Source of the DNA: Chitinophagaceae bacterium
GTDB lineage: Bacteria > Bacteroidota > Bacteroidia > Chitinophagales > Chitinophagaceae
Assembly (NCBI GenBank): GCA_947504605.1
Contig: CANNJE010000017.1
Coordinates: 1 to 37,738 of the forward strand
Direction: 5' to 3'
Length of the DNA: 37,738 nucleotides
Below are positions 23,932-32,395 of the stretch, piece by piece (within the stretch, counting starts at the first letter, position 1; every line of letters starts with the position of its first letter). The translations under genes and the position numbers were made by a program. A model generated the notes under the pieces. The model did not search any database and had not been told where the DNA came from. It worked only from the letters and a program-made list of their open reading frames with translations.

Positions 23932-26900
23932 TTATAAAGGAAAGTGTAGCATAAAACTGGTCCCCTTATTCAGCTCACTTGAAAACTGAATGGTTCCTCC
24001 CATGATGTCGAGGTATCTTTTTACGATATGAAGTCCTAATCCTGTACCCTGAATATTCGCAGCGTTATTGGCTCTGAAAAATGTTTGATAAAGATGGGGC
24101 TGGTCTTCTTCGGGTATACCAATTCCTTCATCTTTTATGGTAAACCTTAACGCACTATTACTACATTCAGATGTCAACCAAATCCGCTTTTCCTCATCAG
24201 AATATTTACTGGCATTGGAAATAAGATTCGTAATTACATGCTTTAAATGCTGTTTATCCTGAGATACAATTTTTTGATCGCCCTTATGTTTGTAAACAAT
24301 TTCCTGCCCCTTTTTTAAAGTTAATTGTAATTCTTCTGATAGTTTTTCGCAAAACTCAACAATATTAAATGCTACCGCATTATTTATCAATTTCCCCTCG
24401 TCTATTTTACCAATAGATAAAAAATCATTAAGAATATCTGTAAGAGAAATGACTGAATCTGTTATTTTTCCAATATGCTTCTGAATTTTTTCATCTTCGT
24501 GCAGGCTACTATATTTTGAAACTAGGTAGGCCGACGATAAAATACCACTTAGGGGTGTCCTAAATTCGTGGGATGCCAGAGATACAAATTTTGATTTTAA
24601 TTCATTCAGTTCTTTTTGCTTTGAAAGCGCCTGCCATAAATGCTCTTCAGTCTTTTTACGATTTGTAATATTATGTAGAACTACCAAAATTTGTACCACC
24701 TCAGTTTCGTTTGAAAACAGAGGGACAGCATTGATACTATAGGTATTCCCATTTAGGGTTTCTTCAAAAAGCATATTTTGACCCTGAAATGTTTTCTCCA
24801 AAAATGGTAAAACCGCTGAATTACTTTTTTCAGACAACTGATCAAAAATCGGTTCCCCTATTAAATGTTCCGGAGTTAACCCTAATTTTTTAATCTCGGA
24901 ACCTCCTGCAAAAACATATTTATATTGCCTATCCAACACCCCGATGATTCCATCCGGAAAATTTTTAGCAATGGCATTAAAGAACTGTTGCTGGCGTTCA
25001 AGGGTTTCTTTTTCTTTTTGTGATTCTTTTGCTTCTAAGAGTTCTGTAATATCTACACCCAACCCTATAAAATTAACAAGTTTACCATCTTTAATCACAG
25101 GTGTAATATCCATATTTATCCAAAATGTAGTACCATCTTTTCGATAATTTTTTAATACTTCTGTTACAGGCAGATGTTTTTTTAAACGTTGACTTATTTT
25201 TTTGATTATATCCTTACTGGTACCCGCTCCCTGCAAAATTTTCCCCGGTTTTTCCCCTTTCAACTCCATCATTTTATAACCGGTCATTCGGATAAAACTA
25301 TTATTCACCCACTCTATTTTACCCGCAGCATCCGTAATAATTACGGCATTGTTTGTTTTGCTTGCAACCAACGATAAACGATGTAACTGAAATTCAGCCT
25401 GCTTTGCCAATGTAATATCTTGAACGGTCCCTACAAGCTTAACCACTTTTGAATTAAACATTTTAACAGTACAGGTGCACCTTATCCACTTATTATTCTT
25501 ATGTGGAATTTGCAGTTCTAGTTCTGTATCAAAACCTTTACCCAATAACAACGCTTCATTTTTTAATTTTCTGATTCGAATTTTTGAATCCTTGGTTAGA
25601 AGGGGTAGTAAGTTTTTAACCTCTATAGGAAAGTCTTTTTTTATTTCAACTATATTATACAACTCATCAGTAAAAATCAATTTTTTTGAAACTACATCCA
25701 GTTCATATCCTCCCATATGAACCGCCCTTTCGGCTTCCTGCAGCAAATCTTTGTATTTTTTACTTTCAGAAATATCACGGATGGTTTTTACAAGATATTG
25801 ATCCCCCACTTCATCCGTAAATAATTTCGTGGTAATAAAACAGTCTATTACACTACCATTTTTACAAACCAACTGTTCTTCAATTTCATTTAATTCTTCT
25901 ACAAGCAATTTTTGTGGTAAAACCTTGTTTGAATTTTTACCCTGACTTGCTATAATTTTCGAATAGGGTTTACCAATTAATTCGTTTGTCTGATATTTCA
26001 ATAATTTATTTAACCCGTCATTTACTTTTATTATTAGGCCATTCTTATCTAGTAATGCAATCCCAATATCAGCAGTATGAAAAACCGAATCCATTATTTT
26101 TTTCGACTTTAGCAATTCAGTTTTTGTTGTATTGAGTTCAGTAATATCTAAAATACTGAAGGATATACATTCAGGCTCCTTATTGCCATTCAAGACTGGT
26201 GTAAAAGTGAAATAAAGAAAATAAGGTTTGCCATTTATACCTAAAATTCTTCGTTCTGATGCAACCACTTTTCCTTTAAGTGCATTTTCAAAGTCCCCGG
26301 CAAACACTTCAAATTCTTTTCTGGAAAGTAATTCCTGAAAACTTTCCCCGGCAGAAACAAGAATGCCGAAATAATTTTTCAGCATTTGAAGGGCTACTTT
26401 ATTAAAAGAAATAACATCGTAATTTTTACCAATAAGAACAAATGCCTGCATCGTATTGCCCAACATGGCAGTGACATTGGCTTCAGATCTACTCAAAAGC
26501 TCTTCTTGCTTTTCAAGCTTTTCATTGGCCAGTTTTAATTCATTATAAGCAATATTAATTTCTTCATTGGTAGATTGTAATTCTTCATTCGAAGTCTCAA
26601 GTTCCTCATTGGAAATCTTGAATTCCTCATTGGTAGATTGCATTTCTTCATTGAGCGACTGCAATTCCGAATTAGATATTTCCAACCTTTCTACAAACCC
26701 CTGCAAATCATCTTTGGTAGCTTCCAGTTCCAGTTCCAGCTCTTTAATACGCCTGGCGTCATCCTTTCCTATTGGCAGAGGCAACCTTGTTGTTTTCCTG
26801 TTTTCTTTTTTTATATCTTCAAAAACAACCAAATAAAAATCATTGGGCTTTACAGAATAAAGCAATGGACGTACCGTAACCCTAACAAAATTTTCATGTT

Positions 26901-28662
26901 CATCTTCACTTATATCCCTTACACTGCCTTTTGCCTCTTTATTTTCTTTTATACATTTACTAATAAGTGAACGCAAGTCGATTTTCAGATCCTTGTGTGC
27001 CATTTTTACAAGGTTCGCATTCATTTGCCCCTGCTTCAACCCCAAATACTTGCTCACGTCCCCGCTTATTTCCTGAATATCCATCATATCGTTGATGACA
27101 ACATTAGGGTGTTCGTAGAGTTTATAAATGGTTTCTTTCACCATTTCGGTGATAGAAAAGTCGTATTGATGTGTATTCTGAGTTTTTAACGGCTTCAACT
27201 TTACAGGCGTATACCTGATGCTTTTAAGAGAAGTGCCTGCTTTTCGCTGATAAAGTTTAGACTCCCTGTTGATAGTGGAAAAAAGATTATTAAAATGACC
27301 TATCGTTTCAGACTTACCCAATAATAAATAGCCATTAGGCTGCAACGCAGAATAAAATACAGGAAAGACATATTCCTGTAACCTTGTATTAAAATAGATG
27401 AGCAAATTTCGGCAAACAATTAAATCCAATTTTAAAAAGGGAGGGTTGTGAGTAAGATCGTGTTTTGAAAACAAGATCATAGACCGTATACTTTTACCCA
27501 CTTCAGAAAATCCATTATGCCTTACAAAATAATTTTTTATAATTTCAGCAGGCAGCCCATTTAATGATTTTTGCTGATAAACCCCTTTGCGTGCAAAACT
27601 GATTGCCTGTTCATTAATATCGGTAGCAAATATCTGAATGGGTATTACCTTGTTTTTCTTTTTTAATAAAGAGGCTAATATAATCCCAATGGTATATGCT
27701 TCTTCACCTGTAGCACAACCTGCTACCCATACACGCAAAGCTTCTGTTCCTGTTTTGGAATCAATAAGCTCTGATAGTTTTTTTTCAAGTGCCTTGAATA
27801 CTGCAATATCTCTAAAAAAAGAAGTAACCCCAATCAACACATTTTTATACAATTCTTCAAATTCTCCCGGATTTTTTTTAAGGTATTTCAAGTACTGCCT
27901 GGTAGTATCCAACTTTAATTCGGCCAAACGTTTGGTTATCCGCCGGTATAAAGTATTGTGTTTATAGTTGGTAAAATCTGTCCCTGTTTCGCTTGATAGC
28001 AGTTCAATTATTTCCTGATAGCCAGCATCCCGGATTTCGGCAGCTGATTGCACTACGGGTTTGTTTTTACCGCCACCGGCAATTGATTTTAACTGTGCTC
28101 CAATATTTTCAGGTGTCAGAACAAAATCTATCATACCACTGTCTATAGAAGCCAATGGCATGCTATTGTACTTTGCAGATTTGGGATCCTGAACCAAAGT
28201 GAAACCCCCGGCTCTTTTAATTGCTTTTATCCCGGCGGCTCCGTCAGAACCGGTACCCGAAAGAATAACTCCTATTGCCCTTGAATTTTGATCTGCAGCA
28301 AGCGAAGCAAACAAACTGTCTATGGATGGTCTTGGACCATGCTCCCCGGTAGATTTTGAGAGGTATAATTTTCCTTTTTTAATATTGATCTCCCGATCAG
28401 GTGGTGTGATGTATATAGTGGAGGCTTTTACCTGAACTGTATTCTTAACTTCAATCACTTTAAGACTTGTCTTAGTGCTAAGCATTTGCACCAACATACT
28501 TTTATAATTGGGACTTAAATGCTGTACAATTACCATCGCAACATTATTGAATTCTTCAGGTAAATGCGATAGCAATTTTTGTAAGGCTTCCAAACCTCCG
28601 GCAGAAGCACCGATGGCAGCAATATACGGCGGCAAACTAGTTTTTACTTTTAAGGCAGTCAT
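23932..28662 (-). CDS. CheB-CheR-multi-PAS hybrid histidine kinase
   Basis: A 1576-residue sensory protein. Residues about 10-195 are a CheB methylesterase domain with S20 (GASAGG), H48 (VQHL) and Asp in SGTGSDGA, without the usual receiver. About 210-480 is a CheR methyltransferase (VWVAGCATGEEAYTIGI, FATDINEQAI, CRNLLIYF). About 640-735 is a heptad-rich coiled coil with repeated SNEELxSTNEE units. Several PAS/PAC domains follow (about 740-1340). The C-terminus is a HisKA domain with H1365 (SLASHEFRTPL) and an HATPase (NLISNASKYS, DEGIGIPEE, GTGLGLHIVKRY). Proteins of this design are sensor kinases of unclear stimulus. The nearby receiver at 23388 is the likely partner. Confidence 0.95.
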   Translation of the reverse strand: MTALKVKTSLPPYIAAIGASAGGLEALQKLLSHLPEEFNNVAMVIVQHLSPNYKSMLVQMLSTKTSLKVIEVKNTVQVKASTIYITPPDREINIKKGKLYLSKSTGEHGPRPSIDSLFASLAADQNSRAIGVILSGTGSDGAAGIKAIKRAGGFTLVQDPKSAKYNSMPLASIDSGMIDFVLTPENIGAQLKSIAGGGKNKPVVQSAAEIRDAGYQEIIELLSSETGTDFTNYKHNTLYRRITKRLAELKLDTTRQYLKYLKKNPGEFEELYKNVLIGVTSFFRDIAVFKALEKKLSELIDSKTGTEALRVWVAGCATGEEAYTIGIILASLLKKKNKVIPIQIFATDINEQAISFARKGVYQQKSLNGLPAEIIKNYFVRHNGFSEVGKSIRSMILFSKHDLTHNPPFLKLDLIVCRNLLIYFNTRLQEYVFPVFYSALQPNGYLLLGKSETIGHFNNLFSTINRESKLYQRKAGTSLKSIRYTPVKLKPLKTQNTHQYDFSITEMVKETIYKLYEHPNVVINDMMDIQEISGDVSKYLGLKQGQMNANLVKMAHKDLKIDLRSLISKCIKENKEAKGSVRDISEDEHENFVRVTVRPLLYSVKPNDFYLVVFEDIKKENRKTTRLPLPIGKDDARRIKELELELEATKDDLQGFVERLEISNSELQSLNEEMQSTNEEFKISNEELETSNEELQSTNEEINIAYNELKLANEKLEKQEELLSRSEANVTAMLGNTMQAFVLIGKNYDVISFNKVALQMLKNYFGILVSAGESFQELLSRKEFEVFAGDFENALKGKVVASERRILGINGKPYFLYFTFTPVLNGNKEPECISFSILDITELNTTKTELLKSKKIMDSVFHTADIGIALLDKNGLIIKVNDGLNKLLKYQTNELIGKPYSKIIASQGKNSNKVLPQKLLVEELNEIEEQLVCKNGSVIDCFITTKLFTDEVGDQYLVKTIRDISESKKYKDLLQEAERAVHMGGYELDVVSKKLIFTDELYNIVEIKKDFPIEVKNLLPLLTKDSKIRIRKLKNEALLLGKGFDTELELQIPHKNNKWIRCTCTVKMFNSKVVKLVGTVQDITLAKQAEFQLHRLSLVASKTNNAVIITDAAGKIEWVNNSFIRMTGYKMMELKGEKPGKILQGAGTSKDIIKKISQRLKKHLPVTEVLKNYRKDGTTFWINMDITPVIKDGKLVNFIGLGVDITELLEAKESQKEKETLERQQQFFNAIAKNFPDGIIGVLDRQYKYVFAGGSEIKKLGLTPEHLIGEPIFDQLSEKSNSAVLPFLEKTFQGQNMLFEETLNGNTYSINAVPLFSNETEVVQILVVLHNITNRKKTEEHLWQALSKQKELNELKSKFVSLASHEFRTPLSGILSSAYLVSKYSSLHEDEKIQKHIGKITDSVISLTDILNDFLSIGKIDEGKLINNAVAFNIVEFCEKLSEELQLTLKKGQEIVYKHKGDQKIVSQDKQHLKHVITNLISNASKYSDEEKRIWLTSECSNSALRFTIKDEGIGIPEEDQPHLYQTFFRANNAANIQGTGLGLHIVKRYLDIMGGTIQFSSELNKGTSFMLHFPL

Positions 28663-28744
28663 AAAAAATAAAGTTACAAAAACTAGTTAATTAAAATGTT
28701 CACTAGCACTGGAAAATCTTTATTGAAACCAATATTTTGTATAA

Positions 28745-28950
28745 AAAAGGCAGGCTCGCCCGAACCCGCCTTTTCACTCATTATACAGTTTTTGGTCATT
28801 TACGACCTATATTCTGTATGCGCTTATCAAATACCGGTAATCATCATTACTAAGATTACAGTTTTTATGCTGTGTATAAGATACTCAGTTTATTGTTGTT
28901 TAAACAAGTATATCTGACCTTCTTCTCAGCTGCCTTTTACCATAATTTGA
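28745..28950 (-). ncRNA. Candidate small RNA or attenuated leader of the hybrid kinase
   Basis: The -7 element TAAATTTG (minus, 28957-28964), with an upstream TTG at 28983-28985, would start a transcript near 28950. A G/C-rich hairpin (about 28745-28774; AAAAGGC pairing GCCTTTT with a further GG/CC) followed by six T residues on the minus strand would end it near 28745. Only very short ORFs lie inside. It could be a free sRNA or a leader whose readthrough controls the kinase gene that begins at 28662. This is inferred from signals only. Confidence 0.35.
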
Positions 28951-28956
28951 ATACCA

Positions 28957-28985
28957 CAAATTTAATAGCAACATCAGGTTTACAA
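28957..28985 (-). promoter_or_regulatory. Promoter of the candidate small RNA / kinase leader
   Basis: TAAATTTG (28957-28964) is a perfect -7 match, with TTG 18 bp upstream. It is 58.5 bp from the centre of the TGA-N6-TCA site at 29010-29021. Confidence 0.55.
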
Positions 28986-29009
28986 AAATGATTACCGTTG
29001 AAATTTTGC

Positions 29010-29021
29010 TGATTGTTATCA
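29010..29021. promoter_or_regulatory. Crp/Fnr-type site upstream of candidate small RNA
   Basis: TGATTGTTATCA fits TGA-N6-TCA, in the same spacing to the -7 element as at the second hsp20. Confidence 0.5.
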
Positions 29022-29171
29022 TTCACTATACAATAAATTAGTCAATACTATATTGTATTATTTTTTTTCGGTGTTTTTTCTCCAAGTCAAATTGAAAACC
29101 AATCCCCCTGCTGCCTCCTGAATTATAGGAATACACAGTTTTGGATCAGAAAAAAAACACGAGGGTAATTT

Positions 29172-29624
29172 TTAATGTTTTTGAAAATACCCCATTAATT
29201 TATTTATCTTAATTCTAAAGAATACAGGCTTTACCCAATTACTTTCCTCTATTTTTGTTGTAAGTTCATGCCCATATTTATGAATCACATTAGTAGTACG
29301 AAGTGAAAATACACGGTTACATAGAATAGCTCTGACTTTATTTTCCAGGCTGCTGGCAATCTCTTCAAATTCACCAAATACCAGTACACTTTGCCAACTG
29401 GATATATCTGTAATCAAATCTACCTCAAAACACACATTTGGATTTTTTCTAAATATTTTTAACTTTTCATCCTCATGGGTCTGCCCGTAAATATCTATAC
29501 CATCATAAGTAAAAGTAATAGGAACAATATAAGGCTGGCGTTTGTAAGAACAGGCCAACCTTCCCATCACCTGGCTACTTAATAAATTCTTTGTCTGGGT
29601 TTCATTTAATTCTCCGATCATCAT
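29172..29624 (-). CDS. Pyridoxamine 5'-phosphate oxidase-like flavin-binding protein (NimA-like)
   Basis: A 150-residue split-barrel protein. The N-terminus has MGRLACSYKRQPYIVPITFTYDG, then IYGQTHEDEKLKIFRKNP and VCFEVD, typical of the PNPOx-like/NimA group that binds FMN or a related cofactor. It is shorter than true PdxH and lacks its substrate residues, so a redox or stress role is more likely than vitamin B6 synthesis. No TGA-N6-TCA site is seen directly upstream; it could be read from the YciE-like gene, 187 bp away on the same strand. Confidence 0.88.
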   Translation of the reverse strand: MMIGELNETQTKNLLSSQVMGRLACSYKRQPYIVPITFTYDGIDIYGQTHEDEKLKIFRKNPNVCFEVDLITDISSWQSVLVFGEFEEIASSLENKVRAILCNRVFSLRTTNVIHKYGHELTTKIEESNWVKPVFFRIKINKLMGYFQKH

Positions 29625-29811
29625 TTAATTTATTTCTAATGTCTTATAAAATATTTTAAAACCAATTGGATGCAAGTATTGAAACCTACTTCAGTTTTCC
29701 CTTCTATCAAATTGATGATAGGCCCTGCTAGTATTCAACTTTTTGGGGATTATAATTATGCAAAAAAACGATATGCCTAAAATTGCAATCGAACCTGTTT
29801 AATATGCTTAA

Positions 29812-30336
29812 TTATTCTTCCAAAACAACCGTTGATCTTGCCATTAAATTAATTTCATGTTCTGCCAACTGGGAAAGTCTATCATCAATTTGTTTTTCAT
29901 TTACCTCTGCTTCATGAAATATTGAGGCAGCTTTTTCCATACCCAATGTATTGGCAAATGAAGCGGCAGTTCCATAGATACTAATTTTGAAATGATTTAC
30001 CCGCTGTATACAGGCCAATATACAGGCATCCTTTGTCGCAGGTTCGTTGCAGATTCCGATTTTTTCTTTTGAATCTTCGATTAAAGCAAACATTACCCTG
30101 TTTTGATGGCTCATGGACTGAATATTTTCAGCTGCAAAATAATTTTCAAATTTTACAATATGCTGCAATACAAAGTCAAGATACTTTTGCATCACTGTTT
30201 TTAGTTTCAGAGAGCCTGATTCATTTATCCATTCCACTAAAACAGTTTTCAACTGCGCTTCAGCACTAGTAAACCTACTGGCATCATAGTCCAGCAGATT
30301 ACGTAATGTAATAATATCTGAATTATTAGTTCCCAT
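29812..30336 (-). CDS. DUF892 (YciE/YciF-like) ferritin-fold protein
   Basis: A 174-residue all-helical protein with the DUF892 layout: LRNLLDYDASRFTSAEAQLK, ACILACIQRVNHFKISIYGTA and a last long helix with EAEVNEKQIDDRLS. The Glu and His residues are in places that could bind a di-iron site, as in YciF-type four-helix bundles. YciE and YciF are osmotic- and general-stress proteins in enterobacteria. It has a perfect -7 element (30357-30364, minus) and a Crp/Fnr-like site at 30384-30397, near a class II (-41) position. Confidence 0.8.
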   Translation of the reverse strand: MGTNNSDIITLRNLLDYDASRFTSAEAQLKTVLVEWINESGSLKLKTVMQKYLDFVLQHIVKFENYFAAENIQSMSHQNRVMFALIEDSKEKIGICNEPATKDACILACIQRVNHFKISIYGTAASFANTLGMEKAASIFHEAEVNEKQIDDRLSQLAEHEINLMARSTVVLEE

Positions 30337-30383
30337 GATTGTATGTTTTAATGATACAAATTTATCGGGCTGGTAAACTATTA

Positions 30384-30397
30384 ATGATGACCATCAT
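30384..30397. promoter_or_regulatory. Crp/Fnr-type site upstream of DUF892 gene
   Basis: ATGA-N6-TCAT (TGATGACCATCA core) with an overlapping second register (TGACCATCATCA). The centre is 33.5 bp from the last base of TAAATTTG at 30357-30364. Confidence 0.5.
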
Positions 30398-30518
30398 CAC
30401 TGAATTGTGTAATAGTGCTCATTGCTAAAGCATAACAGATAAACTTGATTCGCCTGAGTAACATACTAATTGAAACCCTATGTAATATTTATAAACCAGT
30501 ATAACCAAATTATAAAGT

Positions 30519-30659
30519 ATGCGACAATATTCTGCTGAAAACACTACTTTAAATGAAAATGAAGTTGTTAGCAGTATAAAAGAATGGACTTTACCCCGTT
30601 CATATTACTTCTTATCTAGAACAACTTTTCAACCGTATTGGAGATGTATAGTGCGATAA
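30519..30659 (+). CDS. Possible 46-residue small protein, or gene remnant
   Basis: An ATG-initiated frame encodes a polar 46-residue peptide (starts MRQYSAENTTLNENEVV, then an aromatic-rich end with EWTLPRSYYF). Its composition looks more protein-like than random A/T-rich sequence. No ribosome binding site or -7 element is clear, and I do not recognise it. It may be a decayed gene piece. Confidence 0.25.
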   Translation: MRQYSAENTTLNENEVVSSIKEWTLPRSYYFLSRTTFQPYWRCIVR

Positions 30660-30765
30660 TGGATGAAGCTTATCAAGGGGCGCACGTTTAATACACATGG
30701 CATTTTTACCTAACAAAAAAAAAGAAAAAAGGATTCAACTTTTACATTTCCTTAAAATTAACCGA

Positions 30766-30777
30766 TGACCATTATCA
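30766..30777. promoter_or_regulatory. Crp/Fnr-type site upstream of outer-membrane barrel gene
   Basis: TGACCATTATCA fits TGA-N6-TCA. Its centre is 95.5 bp before the ATG and 58.5 bp from the last base of TAATTTTA (30823-30830), a near match to the -7 consensus. Confidence 0.55.
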
Positions 30778-30866
30778 AAGCTTTCCATATTCACAATCAT
30801 CAAAAACAGGTAATGAGTTATTTAATTTTATCCCGATAAATTAATCCTCACCATAAAATAATTTTT

Positions 30867-31544
30867 ATGAAAAAGATAATTGGATTTCTTAGTATATTTT
30901 TCCTGACTAGTTTAACAGTCAGTGCTCAGGAAAATGAAGTACAAAAAGAGAATAAGTTTTTTGTTGCATTCACTGGTGGACCTTCCTTCCCGATTGGTCA
31001 ATTCGGTGACTCAAAACTAACTGAAACAAATGACGAAGCTGGCTTTGCCAAAACTGGTTACAACCTAAACTTGAACTTTGGCTACCAGGCTACTGAAAAT
31101 TTTGGACTGGCGCTATCAATGATGTATGCTAGGCATCAATTAGACATGGATGGTATCCATCAAATTGACCCAACACTTAAAGCAGACCACTGGCAGTATT
31201 ATGGAATACTGATAGGGCCAATAGTTACTGCACCAATCTCTGATAAAGTAAAATTAGACTTCAAAGTATTAGGCGGTGCCAGTAATGTAAATTTCCCATT
31301 AATAAGTGTAGAAAATTTAGTTTCTTCCAAAGAAAATTGGGCTACAGCATTTACCTGGCAAATTGGTACAAACTTGCGTTATAATTTCTCTCCCAATGCT
31401 TGTTTTATCAGCAACCTTGACTACACTTATACTAATCCTAAAACTACCTATCTAATAGGATCCAATGGAGATTCTATTAAAGAAGAAGTTCAACAAAAAA
31501 TGGGAATTGTAAACTTTACTATTGGAATTGGAATCAGATTCTAA
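30867..31544 (+). CDS. Outer-membrane beta-barrel protein
   Basis: A 225-residue protein with a clear signal peptide (IIGFLSIFFLTSLTVSA, then QE). The mature part has alternating aromatic/hydrophobic strands: FFVAFTGGPSFPIGQFGD, YNLNLNFGYQATENFGLALSMMYARHQ, FTWQIGTNLRYNF and a C-terminal strand VNFTIGIGIRF ending in Phe. This fits an eight-strand OmpA/OmpW-like barrel. Ligand and role are unknown. It is monocistronic with a terminator hairpin, and the Crp/Fnr-like site suggests induction with the stress island. Confidence 0.85.
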   Translation: MKKIIGFLSIFFLTSLTVSAQENEVQKENKFFVAFTGGPSFPIGQFGDSKLTETNDEAGFAKTGYNLNLNFGYQATENFGLALSMMYARHQLDMDGIHQIDPTLKADHWQYYGILIGPIVTAPISDKVKLDFKVLGGASNVNFPLISVENLVSSKENWATAFTWQIGTNLRYNFSPNACFISNLDYTYTNPKTTYLIGSNGDSIKEEVQQKMGIVNFTIGIGIRF

Positions 31545-31562
31545 AATGGTTTAAATAGGTTC

Positions 31563-31595
31563 AGAAGCACGGTAATTATAAAATACCGTGCTTCT
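31563..31595 (+). terminator. Hairpin terminator after barrel gene
   Basis: A perfect 12-bp inverted repeat AGAAGCACGGTA / TACCGTGCTTCT around a 9-nt A/T loop, 18 bp after the stop. The T-run on the plus strand is short, so it may serve partly as an mRNA 3' stabiliser. Confidence 0.75.
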
Positions 31596-31649
31596 GTTTA
31601 AAAAATTAAGCGCTATCCTACATTCCCAAAACGAATAAAATTTACGGCA

Positions 31650-32300
31650 ATGAAAAACTTCAATTATTTAATTTACTTTTCATTAGTTTTTTTACTCACA
31701 AGTTGTGCTGTAGGAAGAAAAATATCCTATCAGAATGAAAACACACTCCTTTTATACAAACCTTCGAAAAGTATAGTCGTAACATTCTATGATCAAAGGG
31801 AGGAAATTGTAAACGGAAAGGAAAACCCTTCCTTTTCAGGACATTTAAATGCTACATTACAGATTCCTTATAATATAAATACTCAAAGCGGCAATACGCT
31901 TGCGCAAGATTTTGCTAAATCGGTAAGCAATGCTATTAGCAAACAAACGCAACAATCTATTGTAATCACATTAGCACATGCAGATTCAATTACGAAGGCA
32001 TTAAAAGCATTGCAAAATTCTGAGTATGATTTGTTATTGTTATTTACTATTCATAAATGGAAAAACGATGCAGTACCTGGATTTTCAAATATTCATTACC
32101 AGTCAATTGGCGATTTCGAATTAAACATTTTTGATAAAAAAGAAAATATAATTGCCAACGCCCATGCTAAAGATATCCTTGAATTTAAAAAAGACCTTGC
32201 TGTAAATATAAAAACAATGCAAAAAATGAGTGATGACCTTTTTAGTAAACTCATCCTGGAATTGTTTAACAACAATCAGATCAGGAAGGCTATTGATTAA
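31650..32300 (+). CDS. Uncharacterised lipoprotein
   Basis: A 216-residue protein with a lipoprotein signal (LIYFSLVFLLTSC; lipobox LTSC). The mature part has KSIVVTFYDQREEIVNGKENPSF near the N-terminus, a Ser/Gln-rich central segment and a C-terminal helix. It lacks recognisable catalytic motifs. The early FYDQRE segment resembles lipoproteins that present a conserved strand for assembly, but I cannot name a family. It is 105 bp after the barrel gene, beyond a terminator. Confidence 0.75.
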   Translation: MKNFNYLIYFSLVFLLTSCAVGRKISYQNENTLLLYKPSKSIVVTFYDQREEIVNGKENPSFSGHLNATLQIPYNINTQSGNTLAQDFAKSVSNAISKQTQQSIVITLAHADSITKALKALQNSEYDLLLLFTIHKWKNDAVPGFSNIHYQSIGDFELNIFDKKENIIANAHAKDILEFKKDLAVNIKTMQKMSDDLFSKLILELFNNNQIRKAID

Positions 32301-32395
32301 AACAAATCGAAATTACTTTCAACAACTTGCCCCATTGCAATCCACTATTTTAAAATAATATTTTAAAATGAAGAGGTGCTGCATTTAAAACCAGA

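Larger units (their letters stand above)
28663..29171. other. 509-bp intergenic region
   Basis: No convincing protein gene is seen on either strand. On the minus strand it holds a Crp/Fnr-like site, a perfect -7 element and a terminator hairpin in the right order for a short transcript of about 200 nt. These are listed separately. Confidence 0.6.
30337..30866. other. 530-bp intergenic region between divergent stress genes
   Basis: It contains the promoters and Crp/Fnr-like sites of the DUF892 gene (minus) and the outer-membrane barrel gene (plus). Between them is one small candidate ORF (30519-30659), listed separately. No known RNA gene or repeat is recognised in the rest. Confidence 0.6.

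Noticed and set aside
26567-26970. Open frames on the plus strand within the hybrid kinase gene
   Set aside because: They are antisense to the repeated coiled-coil codons, and their Ser/Leu-rich composition is a by-product of these repeats.
28696-28917. 73-residue plus-strand frame downstream of the kinase promoter region
   Set aside because: It reads through the terminator hairpin, has no start signals and lacks protein-like composition.
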